This document shows, in pieces, positions 17,202 to 25,840 of a DNA stretch of 64,000 bases. The notes beneath the pieces were generated by a model. It saw nothing but the letters and a program-made list of their open reading frames with translations. It ran no database searches and was not told the DNA's origin. The translations under genes and the position numbers were made by a program. The stretch lies in the NCBI RefSeq assembly GCF_012999535.1, contig NZ_JABBWV010000001.1, positions 744,001 through 808,000 on the forward strand. Reading direction: 5' to 3'. The stretch is from Microbispora sp. H11081. GTDB lineage: Bacteria; Actinomycetota; Actinomycetes; Streptosporangiales; Streptosporangiaceae. Positions within the stretch are counted from its first letter, which is position 1; the number at the start of each line of letters is the position of its first letter.

Positions 17202-18752
17202 TCAGGCGCCCCAGCCCTGCTCCGGCTGGGTGTAGCCGTCTGGGATGTCACCGACGTCCGCGTCCGTGGCGGCCTTCGTGGCCTCGCCTTTTCCCTGGCC
17301 TCCACTCTTGCCCTGGGCCGGGCCGGCGGATCCGTTGCTCTTCCCGGACTCGGCCGCCCCGTTTCCCGGGGCTTTCGCCGGTCCCGGGCCCTTGGGCTTC
17401 TCCTTGGCCTTTCCCTCGGGCTTTCCCTCGGGCTTTCCTTGGGGGTTCTCCGCGGGCTTGCCGTTCGGCTTCGTCCTGGGCTTCGCCTTGGGCTTCCCCA
17501 TGGGAGTGCCGGGGCCGGGCCCGCCCCCGGTGCCGTACGTGGCCCTCCCGGGGTTCGTCACCGGCTGGGTGGGCGTCTTCCGCTCCGACTGGCGGCTCTC
17601 GGTCCGCCTGTCGTTCTTGACGGCCTCGGCGGTCTTGGTCGCGAACACCGTCACCGTGGGAGTGCTCACCACGGTGGTCCCCCGCGGGTCGGCCGGCGTA
17701 CGTGCGGTGGCGAAGGCGACGGCGCCCGCGGCGAGGCCGACCAGCGTGACGAGCGCCGCCGAGCCCGCCGCCAGCGCCCAGGGCCTGGAGCGTCCGTCCA
17801 CCGGCGCGTGGGCAGGCACCGGGGTCGGCGCCGGAGTGATCCCGGGGAACGGCACCGGAGTGGGCGCCGGGGTCCGGGAGAGCAGGGGCGGCAGCCGGGG
17901 ACGCGGCACGACCGGGTCGGTCACCTGGCCGGTGGCCACGGCGTGCAGGTGCTGGGCGGCGTAGTCCGCGCTCATCCTGCGGGCGGGGTCCTTGACCAGC
18001 AGGCCCTCGATGACCGGGGCCAGCGGGCCGGCGTTGCGCAGCGGACCCGGGTCCTCGTACATCACCGCGGCCAGCGTCGCCAGCGCGTGACCCCGGTGGA
18101 ACGGCGAGCGCCCCTCGACGGCCAGGAACAGCGTCACCCCGAGCGACCACAGGTCGGACGCCCGCTGCGCCTGCCGTCCGGCCGCCCGCTCAGGGGCGAT
18201 GAACGCCGGGGTGCCGATCAGCATGCCCGTGCGGGTGACCGGCGAGTCGTCCTCCATCGCGGCGATGCCGAAGTCCGTCAGCACGACCCGGCCGTCGTGG
18301 GCGAGCAGCACGTTGTCGGGCTTGACGTCCCGGTGCAGCACGCCGTTGGCATGGGCGAGGCGCAGCGCGGCCAGCACCCTCGACCCGATCTCCGCCACCC
18401 GCCGCGGCGGCAGCGGCCCCTCGTCGCGGATGACAGAGCCGAGCGTCCTGGACGGGATCAGCTCGAAGACGATCCAGGGGTAGCCGTTCTCCTCGAAGGC
18501 GTCGTACACCGCCGCCACGCTCGGATGGCTCAACCGTCCCGCGGCCCTGGCCTCGCGGAAGGTCCTGATGGTGAAGACCTCCCGCTCCGGGCCGGTGAGC
18601 GTGGCCGACGCCAGCAGTTCCTTGACGGCGACCTCGCGTTCGAGCACCTGGTCGACGGCCCGCCACACGGTGCCCATGCCGCCTCGCCCCAGTGGCTCGA
18701 TCAGGCGATAGCGTCCTGCCACGACACGTTCGGAGGTTCGCGCTTCAGCCAT
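17202..18752 (-). CDS. Membrane Ser/Thr protein kinase with Gly/Lys/Pro-rich tail
   Basis: 516 aa from ATG 18752; an in-frame ATG at 18785 would add 11 residues. The Hanks-type kinase domain (about 10-270) has GRGGMGTVW, AVKELL (catalytic Lys), HRDVKPDNVLL and LTDFGIAAME, with an activation segment ending GTPAFIAPE. A Pro-rich linker and one membrane helix (about 320-345) follow. The exterior is low complexity, with repeated GKP/KPK units and no PASTA or other recognised sensor domain. First of three kinases of similar plan in 13 kb. Confidence 0.9.
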   Translation of the reverse strand: MAEARTSERVVAGRYRLIEPLGRGGMGTVWRAVDQVLEREVAVKELLASATLTGPEREVFTIRTFREARAAGRLSHPSVAAVYDAFEENGYPWIVFELIPSRTLGSVIRDEGPLPPRRVAEIGSRVLAALRLAHANGVLHRDVKPDNVLLAHDGRVVLTDFGIAAMEDDSPVTRTGMLIGTPAFIAPERAAGRQAQRASDLWSLGVTLFLAVEGRSPFHRGHALATLAAVMYEDPGPLRNAGPLAPVIEGLLVKDPARRMSADYAAQHLHAVATGQVTDPVVPRPRLPPLLSRTPAPTPVPFPGITPAPTPVPAHAPVDGRSRPWALAAGSAALVTLVGLAAGAVAFATARTPADPRGTTVVSTPTVTVFATKTAEAVKNDRRTESRQSERKTPTQPVTNPGRATYGTGGGPGPGTPMGKPKAKPRTKPNGKPAENPQGKPEGKPEGKAKEKPKGPGPAKAPGNGAAESGKSNGSAGPAQGKSGGQGKGEATKAATDADVGDIPDGYTQPEQGWGA

Positions 18753-18847
18753 GATTGCCGGGCTACCCCGCGTGGCGGAGCGCATGCGACGTCATTGCTC
18801 TCTTCCGGGCCGAAACCGCCGCTGACCCGGACGTCTTAATCAAATCG

Positions 18848-20551
18848 TTATTCTGGCTGGAAGGTCCGCTCGAAAATGCGGAAGTAGGACAAACCGGTAG
18901 TCCATCGGGAGTCGGCGGCCTGCCAATAGAGGGCGATGCAGCGGCCGTCCTCGGTCCTGAAGGCGCGGTCGAGCACCCGCACCCTGCCCGCGTCGGTCGT
19001 GTGGGTGAACTCCCAGTCCGCGGCGGGTACGTCGAGGTACGTCCCCCGCGTGATGCCGATGCGCTCGTAGCCGCGCAGGTATCCCATCTTCGTCGAGGCC
19101 GCCTCCACCTGGCGTAACGCCGCCACCGGATCGGTGGTGTCCCACGGGGTCAGGTCCACCTGCAGGTAGTCACGCCCGCTCGGGTGGCGGAAGCGCACCC
19201 GGGTGGCCTCCCTGCCGAACGGGACCCAGCCGGAGGGCAGGGCGATAGAGAAGCCGAGCCGGTCGCGGTGGAACTTCCACCCGGAGGGAAGCCCGGACGC
19301 CGTCGTCGTCGAGCGCCGGGGGGACGGCGCGTCCGAAGGGCTCGGCCGTGGGGCCTCGGCCGTGGGGTCGTGCTCCGCCGGTGTGGGCTCCTCGGCGGCG
19401 ATCCCGCCCGCCTGCCTGCTGTAGCCGTACCAGCCGCCGACGGCGAGGACCACGACCAGCAGCAGCGGTAACAGGACGAACAGTGTCGTCCTGCCTGCGG
19501 ATCCGCGCCTCGCGGCGGGCGGACCCGGTGCGGTCGGGGCAGCGTGGCCTCCCGGCGGGGCCGTGGGGGCGCTGTACTGCTGGGCGCTGTACTGCTGGGC
19601 GCTGTACTGCTGGGCGCTGTACTGCTGGGCGCTGTACTGCTGGGCTCCGTATGGCTGGCTACCGTACGTAGGGGCGCTGTACGGCTGGGGGCCGTACGGT
19701 GGCGGGGGGCCGGGGGGAACGGGCTCCCGCCCGGCCGACACGGCCGCGTCGAGCAGGGCGGCGGCCTCGGTCGCGCCGATGCGCCGGGCGGGGTCCTTGC
19801 GCAGCAGGCCTTCGAGCACGGGCGTCAGGGCGCCCGCCCGCCGGGGCGGGGCCGGATCGTCGTGCAGGACGGCCGCCATGGTGGCCACGGCGGAGTTGCG
19901 GTCGAACGGTGTCCTGCCCTCGACGGCCGCGTACAGCGTGGCGCCGAGGGACCACAGGTCGGACTCGGGGGTCGCGGGGTGGCCGTTCAGCCGCTCCGGG
20001 GGGATGAACGCGGGGGTGCCGGTGATGCCGCCGGTCATGGTGAGCCCGGTCTCCTCCGGCATCGTGGCGATGCCGAAGTCGGTGAGCACCACCCGGGTCT
20101 CTCCCTTGAGCAGCACGTTCTCCGGCTTGACGTCACGGTGGAGCACGCCCGCGGCGTGCGCGGTGCACAGCGCGTCGAGCACCTGCAGGCCGATCGCGGC
20201 GACCCGGGCGGGCGGGAGCGGGCCCTGCTCGCGCAGCACCTGGCCCAGCGACCGCGACTGCACGAGTTGCATCACGATCCAGGGACGGCCGTCCTCCTCG
20301 ATCACGTCGTGGACGACGACGACGTTCGGGTGGTCGATGCGGCCGGCGGCCCGCGCCTCCCGGATGGTGCGCCGGTTGAAGGCCGCCCTGTCCTCTTCCG
20401 AGGTGGGGTGGTAGAGCACCTCTTTCACGGCCACCGTACGGTCGAGCAGGTCGTCGTGGGCGCGCCAGACGACGCCCATGCCGCCGCGGCCGATCGGCTC
20501 GAGCAGGTGGTATCTGCCCGCCAGCCGACGCTCCTCGTCCACCCTGTTCAC
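18848..20551 (-). CDS. Membrane Ser/Thr protein kinase with a distinct ectodomain
   Basis: 567 aa. The kinase domain (about 12-275) has GRGGMGVVWRA, VAVKEVL, HRDVKPENVLL and LTDFGIATMPE. A Tyr/Gln-rich cytoplasmic linker encodes five perfect QYSAQ units. One membrane helix (about 375-400) follows, then a Pro-rich stalk and a folded roughly 140-residue ectodomain from SGWKFHRDRLGFSIALPSGW to FRIFERTFQPE. The ectodomain is clearly homologous to that of the kinase at 28414-30369 and is likely the sensor. Upstream is a 317-base gap to the divergent M14 gene. Confidence 0.92.
   Translation of the reverse strand: MNRVDEERRLAGRYHLLEPIGRGGMGVVWRAHDDLLDRTVAVKEVLYHPTSEEDRAAFNRRTIREARAAGRIDHPNVVVVHDVIEEDGRPWIVMQLVQSRSLGQVLREQGPLPPARVAAIGLQVLDALCTAHAAGVLHRDVKPENVLLKGETRVVLTDFGIATMPEETGLTMTGGITGTPAFIPPERLNGHPATPESDLWSLGATLYAAVEGRTPFDRNSAVATMAAVLHDDPAPPRRAGALTPVLEGLLRKDPARRIGATEAAALLDAAVSAGREPVPPGPPPPYGPQPYSAPTYGSQPYGAQQYSAQQYSAQQYSAQQYSAQQYSAPTAPPGGHAAPTAPGPPAARRGSAGRTTLFVLLPLLLVVVLAVGGWYGYSRQAGGIAAEEPTPAEHDPTAEAPRPSPSDAPSPRRSTTTASGLPSGWKFHRDRLGFSIALPSGWVPFGREATRVRFRHPSGRDYLQVDLTPWDTTDPVAALRQVEAASTKMGYLRGYERIGITRGTYLDVPAADWEFTHTTDAGRVRVLDRAFRTEDGRCIALYWQAADSRWTTGLSYFRIFERTFQPE
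19571..19645. repeat. Five perfect 15-base tandem repeats inside a kinase gene
   Basis: GCTGTACTGCTGGGC is repeated five times without error, with degenerate copies on the distal side up to about 19700. On the coding (minus) strand it encodes the QYSAQ linker between kinase domain and membrane helix. The unit keeps the frame, so copy number could vary without disrupting the protein. Confidence 0.95.
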
Positions 20552-20767
20552 CTCCGAATCTCCTGAATGGTCCCACAGGCCGGTACGTGGCGGTCTGTTC
20601 CGCGGCCGACGAGGCGGGGAGAAGCGGTGGGGCCCATGAGTGCGAACCCGATGCCCAGTCGTTATCGGACGTTATAAAAGGGCGATTCGGTCGTCCGTTA
20701 GGGCGATGACGTGCGGAGATGTGATCGCTCACACTTTACAACTCGGTGCGGTTAAATCTTGCACAGC

Positions 20768-20796
20768 TTGTCCGCTTTATTCCGTTCTAATACTGT
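20768..20796 (+). promoter_or_regulatory. Candidate promoter of the M14 peptidase gene
   Basis: TTGTCC (20768-20773), a 17-base spacer and TACTGT (20791-20796) lie 72 bases before the peptidase start. An inverted repeat TGTGA-N4-TCACA (20720-20733) sits 34 bases upstream of the -35 element and could be a regulator site. These account for most of the 317-base gap between divergent genes. Confidence 0.45.
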
Positions 20797-20868
20797 CCGC
20801 AGTGACTTTGTCGTTTCCTGGACGGGCCTCCTCCGAGACATCCCCCGTCCTCCCCGCCTGGAGGCGAG

Positions 20869-23691
20869 ATGCGGTTACGCACGACCTTGTGCGGAAGATC
20901 CCCCTATGGCATTGCACTAGGCGTCGCGGTCCTGGTGTCCGCCACGCTCACGCTGACACCGGCCTCCCCGGCGCAGGCCGACCCCGCCGGGGCCAAGAAG
21001 CCGCCCCAGCAGTGCGACGCGGATCCGAACGCCCACGTGGCCGCGGTGCCGGCCCCGGAGCAGTTCTTCGGCTTCCCGCTGGGCAAGGGGCAGTCCCGGG
21101 TGCTCACCACGGAAGAGATCAAGAAGTACGTGGACGCCGTCGGACGCGCCTCCGACCGGGTGGTCACCGGCACGGTGGCGCACAGCGTGACCGGCCAGGA
21201 GTTGCCGTACGCCATCGTGTCCGACTCGCACAACATGGTGCCCGGGCAGCTCAAGAAGATCGCCGACCAGATCCGCTCGCTGCGCGACCCGAGGTCGCTG
21301 AAGGCGGACAAGGCGGCGCGCATCGCCGACGACTCGCCCGCCGTCGTCTGGATCGCCGGCAACGTGCACGGCGGAGAGAAGAGCGGCGCCGACGCCGCGC
21401 TCAAGACGCTGTACGAACTCGCGGGCGGCCTGTCCTGCGACGTCGCCAAGCGCAACGACAACCTGGTCACGGTCATCATGCCGACCCAGAACCCGGACGG
21501 CCGCGACGCGAGCCGCAGGACCAACGAGTACGGCTTCGACCTCAACCGGGACTGGTTCGCCCGCACCCAGCCGGAGACCGACGGCAAGATCGAGATGCTC
21601 CGGCGGTTCCCCCCGCAGGTCTTCGTCGACGCGCACGAGATGGGCGGGCGGCAGTACTTCTTCCCGCCCAACGCCGACCCGATCCACCACGAGATCGCCG
21701 ACCAGCCGGTGGACTGGATCAACCGCATCGGCGCGGCGAACGCCGCTGGCTTCGGCTACAACGGCGCCTGCGCCGGCGCCGTCACCACCGAGTGCTACTT
21801 CAACTACGCCACCTACGACCTGTTCTACATGGGTTACGGCGACACCGTCCCCTCGGCGGGCTTCGGCGCCGCGGGGATGACGTTCGAGAAGGGCAGCTCG
21901 TCCTCGGTCGAGGACCGGGTGCAGCAGCAGTTCAACACCCAGTGGGCGACGACGGGCTGGGCCGCCGACAACCGGCGCGAGATCCTGAACGGCTACTACT
22001 CGATCTGGCGCACCGCGCTCGCCGAGGGCGCCGCGGGCACGCTGGAGCCGAACGAGGTCGTCCAGCCGGCCAACACGGTCCGGTTCCCGGTGCCCGACAT
22101 CAAGATCAGGTCGTACTTCCTGCTGCCCGACCGGCAGCTCGGCGACGTGCGCCGGCTGGTCGAACGGCTGCGCCGCATGGACGTCGAGGTCTACCGGGTG
22201 AAGAAGCCCGTGAAGGTGCCCTCCGCGCGGGTGTTCGGCGGCCGGACGGCCGATGACGTGACGGTGCCCGAGGGCGCGTACTGGATCCCGATGGACCAGC
22301 CCCAGAAGCACTGGATCCAGGCGATCATGGGTGAGGACCCGTACGTCCCCTTCCCCTACTTCTACGACGTCTCCTCCTGGAGCAACCCGCTGCTCGCCGG
22401 CGTGAACGCCATCTCCACCGGCGACGAGCTGTCGCCGAAGGCCGACCTCGTCAAGGACGTCGAAGGCGGCGTCGCCTCCGCCGCGCCCAAGGGCGGGTCG
22501 TACTCCTACCCGATGGACTCGGCCGCCGCCTCCGAGCTGACCTTCCGGCTGCTCGGCGCGGGCGTGCCTCTCACGCGTGACCTCGGCAGCGGGGCCGTCA
22601 GCCTGCCCGCCACGGCGATGAACCGCGGCGAGCTGGACAAGCTGGCCCGCTCCCTGGGCGTGACGGTCGAGGGCGGCGCGTCCCCCGCCTCCGGCGCCGC
22701 GCTGCGCACGCCCGACGCCGGCCTGTTCGCCGGCACCGGCGTGTCCACCACCTCCGGGTCGTACGGCGAGGCCCGCTACGTGCTCGGCGACCGCTGGGGT
22801 CTCGGGCTGACGCCGGTGACGACTGCGGACATCAACGACAACACCCCGGCCTTCACCGAGCGGACCGTCCTGCTCGTCCCCGACGGCAGCAGCTCGAACG
22901 GCGGGCTGACCGCTCAGGGCCTGGCCAACCTCAGGCAGTGGGTGGCCGCGGGCGGCACGTACGTCGGCCTGCGCAACGAGGGCACCCGGGTCGCCAGGGC
23001 GGCCGGCCTCACCTCCACGACCGAGAAGACCAAGCCGACCGGTTACCAGGTCATCGGCTCGCACTTCCGGGTGGACGTGGAGCAGGGCAGCCCGGTGTCG
23101 CTCGGCCGCCCCGCGGAGGACTTCCAGTTCAACAACGGCGACCCGATCCTCAACCCCAGCCAGACCGGGGTGAACGTGCTCACCTACCCCACGGACGACA
23201 CGTTCTGGTCCAACGGCTACAGCGTGGGCGCCGAGGCGCTCAAGGGCACGGCCTCTCTCGTCGACGAGCCGACCGGCGCCGGACACGCCGTGCTGTTCGC
23301 GTACAACCCGCTGTTCAGGGCGTACAACGAGAACGGCATCCACCTGCTCGCCAACGCGCTGCTGTACCCGGCGGCCACGTCCCAGGCCAAGCAGCGGTCC
23401 GCCACAACCCCCGACCCGGCGCGCGTCGCCGCGGCGTCGGCGGAGGAGCCGCCGAACCTCGGCGGCCAGTGGCGGCCGATCGTCATCCAGGTGGCCGACG
23501 CCGACCTCGCCAGGACCCGCGCGGTGGTCGAGCGCTACACGGACACGGCCCTGACCGCGTCGGCGGACGGCTCGTCCTACGCCACCATCCCGAACCCCGA
23601 CGGCCTGTCCGCCGACGAGCACCCGTTCGTCCGCGACCTGGTCCGCGACCTCGGCGCGGCGGGCATCCCGCTCCGCTCCGTCGTCGCCTGA
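20869..23691 (+). CDS. Secreted M14-family zinc carboxypeptidase
   Basis: 940 aa with GGAGG before the ATG. A signal peptide (about 1-37, cleavage likely after PAQA) precedes an M14 catalytic domain. Zinc ligands are in NVHGGEKSG (HxxE) and VDAHEMGG (His); NPDGR and DLNRDW are also M14 motifs. C-terminal to it are a long domain with the glutamine-amidotransferase-like segment LRQWVAAGGTYVGLRNEG and AGHAVLFAYNPLFRAY, typical of large actinomycete M14 proteins. It probably trims C-terminal residues from extracellular peptides. The M1 gene follows after 31 bases. Confidence 0.9.
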   Translation: MRLRTTLCGRSPYGIALGVAVLVSATLTLTPASPAQADPAGAKKPPQQCDADPNAHVAAVPAPEQFFGFPLGKGQSRVLTTEEIKKYVDAVGRASDRVVTGTVAHSVTGQELPYAIVSDSHNMVPGQLKKIADQIRSLRDPRSLKADKAARIADDSPAVVWIAGNVHGGEKSGADAALKTLYELAGGLSCDVAKRNDNLVTVIMPTQNPDGRDASRRTNEYGFDLNRDWFARTQPETDGKIEMLRRFPPQVFVDAHEMGGRQYFFPPNADPIHHEIADQPVDWINRIGAANAAGFGYNGACAGAVTTECYFNYATYDLFYMGYGDTVPSAGFGAAGMTFEKGSSSSVEDRVQQQFNTQWATTGWAADNRREILNGYYSIWRTALAEGAAGTLEPNEVVQPANTVRFPVPDIKIRSYFLLPDRQLGDVRRLVERLRRMDVEVYRVKKPVKVPSARVFGGRTADDVTVPEGAYWIPMDQPQKHWIQAIMGEDPYVPFPYFYDVSSWSNPLLAGVNAISTGDELSPKADLVKDVEGGVASAAPKGGSYSYPMDSAAASELTFRLLGAGVPLTRDLGSGAVSLPATAMNRGELDKLARSLGVTVEGGASPASGAALRTPDAGLFAGTGVSTTSGSYGEARYVLGDRWGLGLTPVTTADINDNTPAFTERTVLLVPDGSSSNGGLTAQGLANLRQWVAAGGTYVGLRNEGTRVARAAGLTSTTEKTKPTGYQVIGSHFRVDVEQGSPVSLGRPAEDFQFNNGDPILNPSQTGVNVLTYPTDDTFWSNGYSVGAEALKGTASLVDEPTGAGHAVLFAYNPLFRAYNENGIHLLANALLYPAATSQAKQRSATTPDPARVAAASAEEPPNLGGQWRPIVIQVADADLARTRAVVERYTDTALTASADGSSYATIPNPDGLSADEHPFVRDLVRDLGAAGIPLRSVVA

Positions 23692-23722
23692 GTCCCGACA
23701 CGATCCTCGGAAGGAAACCCCT

Positions 23723-25153
23723 ATGACATCGTCCCGTTCGCGCCGCGCGGCGCGGATCGGCGGCGCCGCGCTCGCGGCGGCGCTGCTCACCGCGACCCAG
23801 GCGACCGCGTCATTCGCGGCGCCCGGGAAGCCGGGGGAGCCGCGCTACTCCGCGGGCGCCCCCTCGCTCGGCGACCCGTACTTCCCCGACCAGGGCAACG
23901 GCGGCTACGACGTGCGGCACTACGACGTCACGTTCACGTACGACCCGGCCACCAAGGTCATGGACGCCACGACGGTGATCACCGCGGTCGCCACGCAGGA
24001 CCTCGACCAGTTCGATCTGGACTTCCGCGGCCCGCAGATCACGTCGCTGACGGTGGGCAAGCACCCGGCCGACTACCGCAGGGACGGGCAGGAGCTCGTC
24101 GTGACCCCGCGGCCCAAGCTGAAGACCGGGGAGACGTTCACCGTCACGGTGTCGTACGCCGGGACGCCGCCGGTCGTCACCGACCCCGACGGCTCGATCG
24201 AGGGCTGGGTGCCGACCGACGACGGCGCCTTCGTGCCGGGCGAGCCGCAGGGCGCGCCGGCCTGGCTGCCTTCCAACGACAGCCCCGCGGACAAGGCGAC
24301 GTTCACCTTCCGGGCGACCGTCCCCGAGGGCGTCACGGTGGTCGGCAACGGCCGCCTGGTGTCCAAGACGACCGCCAAGGGCAAGACGACGTTCGTGTGG
24401 GACTCGGCCGAGCCGATGGCGACCTACCTCGCCACGGTGACGCTGGGGAACTTCGTCGTGAACGAGACGACCACGCCGAGCGGCATCCCGGTCTACACGG
24501 CGGTGGACCCGCGCCTGACGACCCAGTCGGCCGCGGCCGTCGCCCAGATCCCCGCCATCGTGGAGTACTTCTCCTCGATCTTCGGGCCGTACCCCTTCAA
24601 CACGGCTGGGGCGATCATCGACCGCGCGCCGGACGTCGGGTACGCCCTGGAGAGCCAGACCAAGCCGATCTTCTCCAGCGCGCCCAGCGTCGGCACGATG
24701 GCGCACGAGCTCGCCCACCAGTGGTACGGCGACAGCGTGAGCGTCGGCAAGTGGGCCGACATCTGGCTCAACGAGGGCTTCGCGACGTACGCGACCTGGC
24801 TGTGGACCGAGCACACCGGTGGCGCCACCGCCCAGGCGACGTTCGACAGCGCGAGCAACTACGGCAGGGCGGCTACCTCGTCGTTCTGGCAGACCGTCAC
24901 GGCCGACCCCGGCCCTGAGGACATGTTCGGCAACGTGCCGTACAACCGTGGCGCGATGACGCTGCACGCGCTGCGCGGCAAGATCGGCGACACCGCCTTC
25001 TTCACGCTGGTCAAGGACTGGGCGACGCAGCACCGGTACGGAAACGCGAGCACCGCCGAGTTCGTCGAGGCGGCGGAGCGGGTCTCGGGCCAGGACCTCA
25101 CGGCGTTCTTCGACGTGTGGCTGTTCCAGAAGGGCAAGCCCACCACCTGGTAA
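23723..25153 (+). CDS. Secreted M1-family metallopeptidase
   Basis: 476 aa, RBS GGAAGGAAA. A signal peptide (about 1-33, ending TASFAA) leads into an M1 N-terminal domain and a gluzincin catalytic domain: MAHELAHQWYGDSV (HExxH) with the third ligand in IWLNEGFATY. The usual exopeptidase GxMEN motif is not seen; the equivalent region reads ALESQTKPI, as in many actinobacterial M1 homologues. It lacks the C-terminal ERAP-like domain of full aminopeptidase N. Adjacent to the M14 gene, suggesting a shared role in peptide scavenging. Confidence 0.9.
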   Translation: MTSSRSRRAARIGGAALAAALLTATQATASFAAPGKPGEPRYSAGAPSLGDPYFPDQGNGGYDVRHYDVTFTYDPATKVMDATTVITAVATQDLDQFDLDFRGPQITSLTVGKHPADYRRDGQELVVTPRPKLKTGETFTVTVSYAGTPPVVTDPDGSIEGWVPTDDGAFVPGEPQGAPAWLPSNDSPADKATFTFRATVPEGVTVVGNGRLVSKTTAKGKTTFVWDSAEPMATYLATVTLGNFVVNETTTPSGIPVYTAVDPRLTTQSAAAVAQIPAIVEYFSSIFGPYPFNTAGAIIDRAPDVGYALESQTKPIFSSAPSVGTMAHELAHQWYGDSVSVGKWADIWLNEGFATYATWLWTEHTGGATAQATFDSASNYGRAATSSFWQTVTADPGPEDMFGNVPYNRGAMTLHALRGKIGDTAFFTLVKDWATQHRYGNASTAEFVEAAERVSGQDLTAFFDVWLFQKGKPTTW

Positions 25154-25158
25154 GCGGA

Positions 25159-25192
25159 ATCCGGCGGCTCCTCATCGCGGGAGCCGCCGGAT
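25159..25192. terminator. Hairpin between convergent genes
   Basis: A perfect 13-base stem (25159-25171 with 25180-25192, 8-base loop) fills the 51-base gap between the M1 peptidase and response-regulator stops. It could terminate transcription in both directions, though there is no long U-tract on either side. Confidence 0.6.
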
Positions 25193-25204
25193 CAGTGACA
25201 CGGA

Positions 25205-25840
25205 TTACGGCCGGAGGTGCAGCGCGAGCTGGATGCGGTCGCGCAGGCCCAGCTTGCGCAGCACGCTGGACACGTGGTTCTTGACCGTGCCCTCGGTGAT
25301 GAGCAGGTGCGCGGCGATCTCCCGGGTGGTGGCCCCGGCGGCGACCATCCGCGCCACCTCGACCTCGCGGGCCGACAGCAGTTCCTGCCCGCGGAACGCG
25401 ACCGTGCCCACCGGCAGGTGCCGCAGCTCGGAGACCAGGCGCGCCGCCACCGGGCTGCCCAGCACGGTCTCCCCACGGCTCGCCCGGTGCACGGCCGAGA
25501 CCAGTTCCTCGGGCGAGCAGTCCTTCAGCAGGTAGCCGGTCGCGCCGCCGCGCAGCGCGCCGAAGATGAACTCGTCCTCGTCGAAGGTGCTGAGCACGAC
25601 GACCGCCACCTCAGGGCGCTCGGCGGCCAGGCGGGCGATCAGCTCCACGCCGTTCATGCCCGGCATGCGCATGTCCACGAGCGCCACATGGGGACGCCGG
25701 TCGCCGATCACCCGCAGGGCGTCGTGGCCGTCGGCCGCCTCGCCGACGACCTCGATGCCGTCCTCGACCTCCAGCAGCTTGCGCAGCCCCTGGCGCAGCA
25801 GCGCCTGGTCGTCCACGAGCACCACCCTGACCGGCCTCAT
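25205..25840 (-). CDS. NarL/LuxR-type response regulator
   Basis: 211 aa. The receiver domain (1-120) has VVLVDDQALLRQGL, the phospho-acceptor Asp56 in LVDMRMPGMNG and the conserved Lys in GYLLKD. The C-terminal LuxR helix-turn-helix (about 150-211) contains LSAREVEVARMVAAG and ITEGTVKNHVSSVLRKLG. The ATG at 25840 overlaps the stop of the histidine kinase (ATGA), so the two are a coupled pair; the target genes are unknown. Confidence 0.94.
   Translation of the reverse strand: MRPVRVVLVDDQALLRQGLRKLLEVEDGIEVVGEAADGHDALRVIGDRRPHVALVDMRMPGMNGVELIARLAAERPEVAVVVLSTFDEDEFIFGALRGGATGYLLKDCSPEELVSAVHRASRGETVLGSPVAARLVSELRHLPVGTVAFRGQELLSAREVEVARMVAAGATTREIAAHLLITEGTVKNHVSSVLRKLGLRDRIQLALHLRP

Noticed and set aside
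19571..19645. CRISPR-like direct repeats
   Set aside because: Copies are contiguous with no spacers and encode a protein linker in frame.
20720..20733. Possible CRP/FNR-type site TGTGA-N4-TCACA
   Set aside because: The spacer is 4 rather than 6 bases, so it does not fit the CRP consensus. Kept only as a generic palindrome.
20917..23790. 957-codon frame antisense to the M14 peptidase
   Set aside because: It mirrors the codon bias of the sense gene and has a Val/Gly/Arg-rich composition without motifs.
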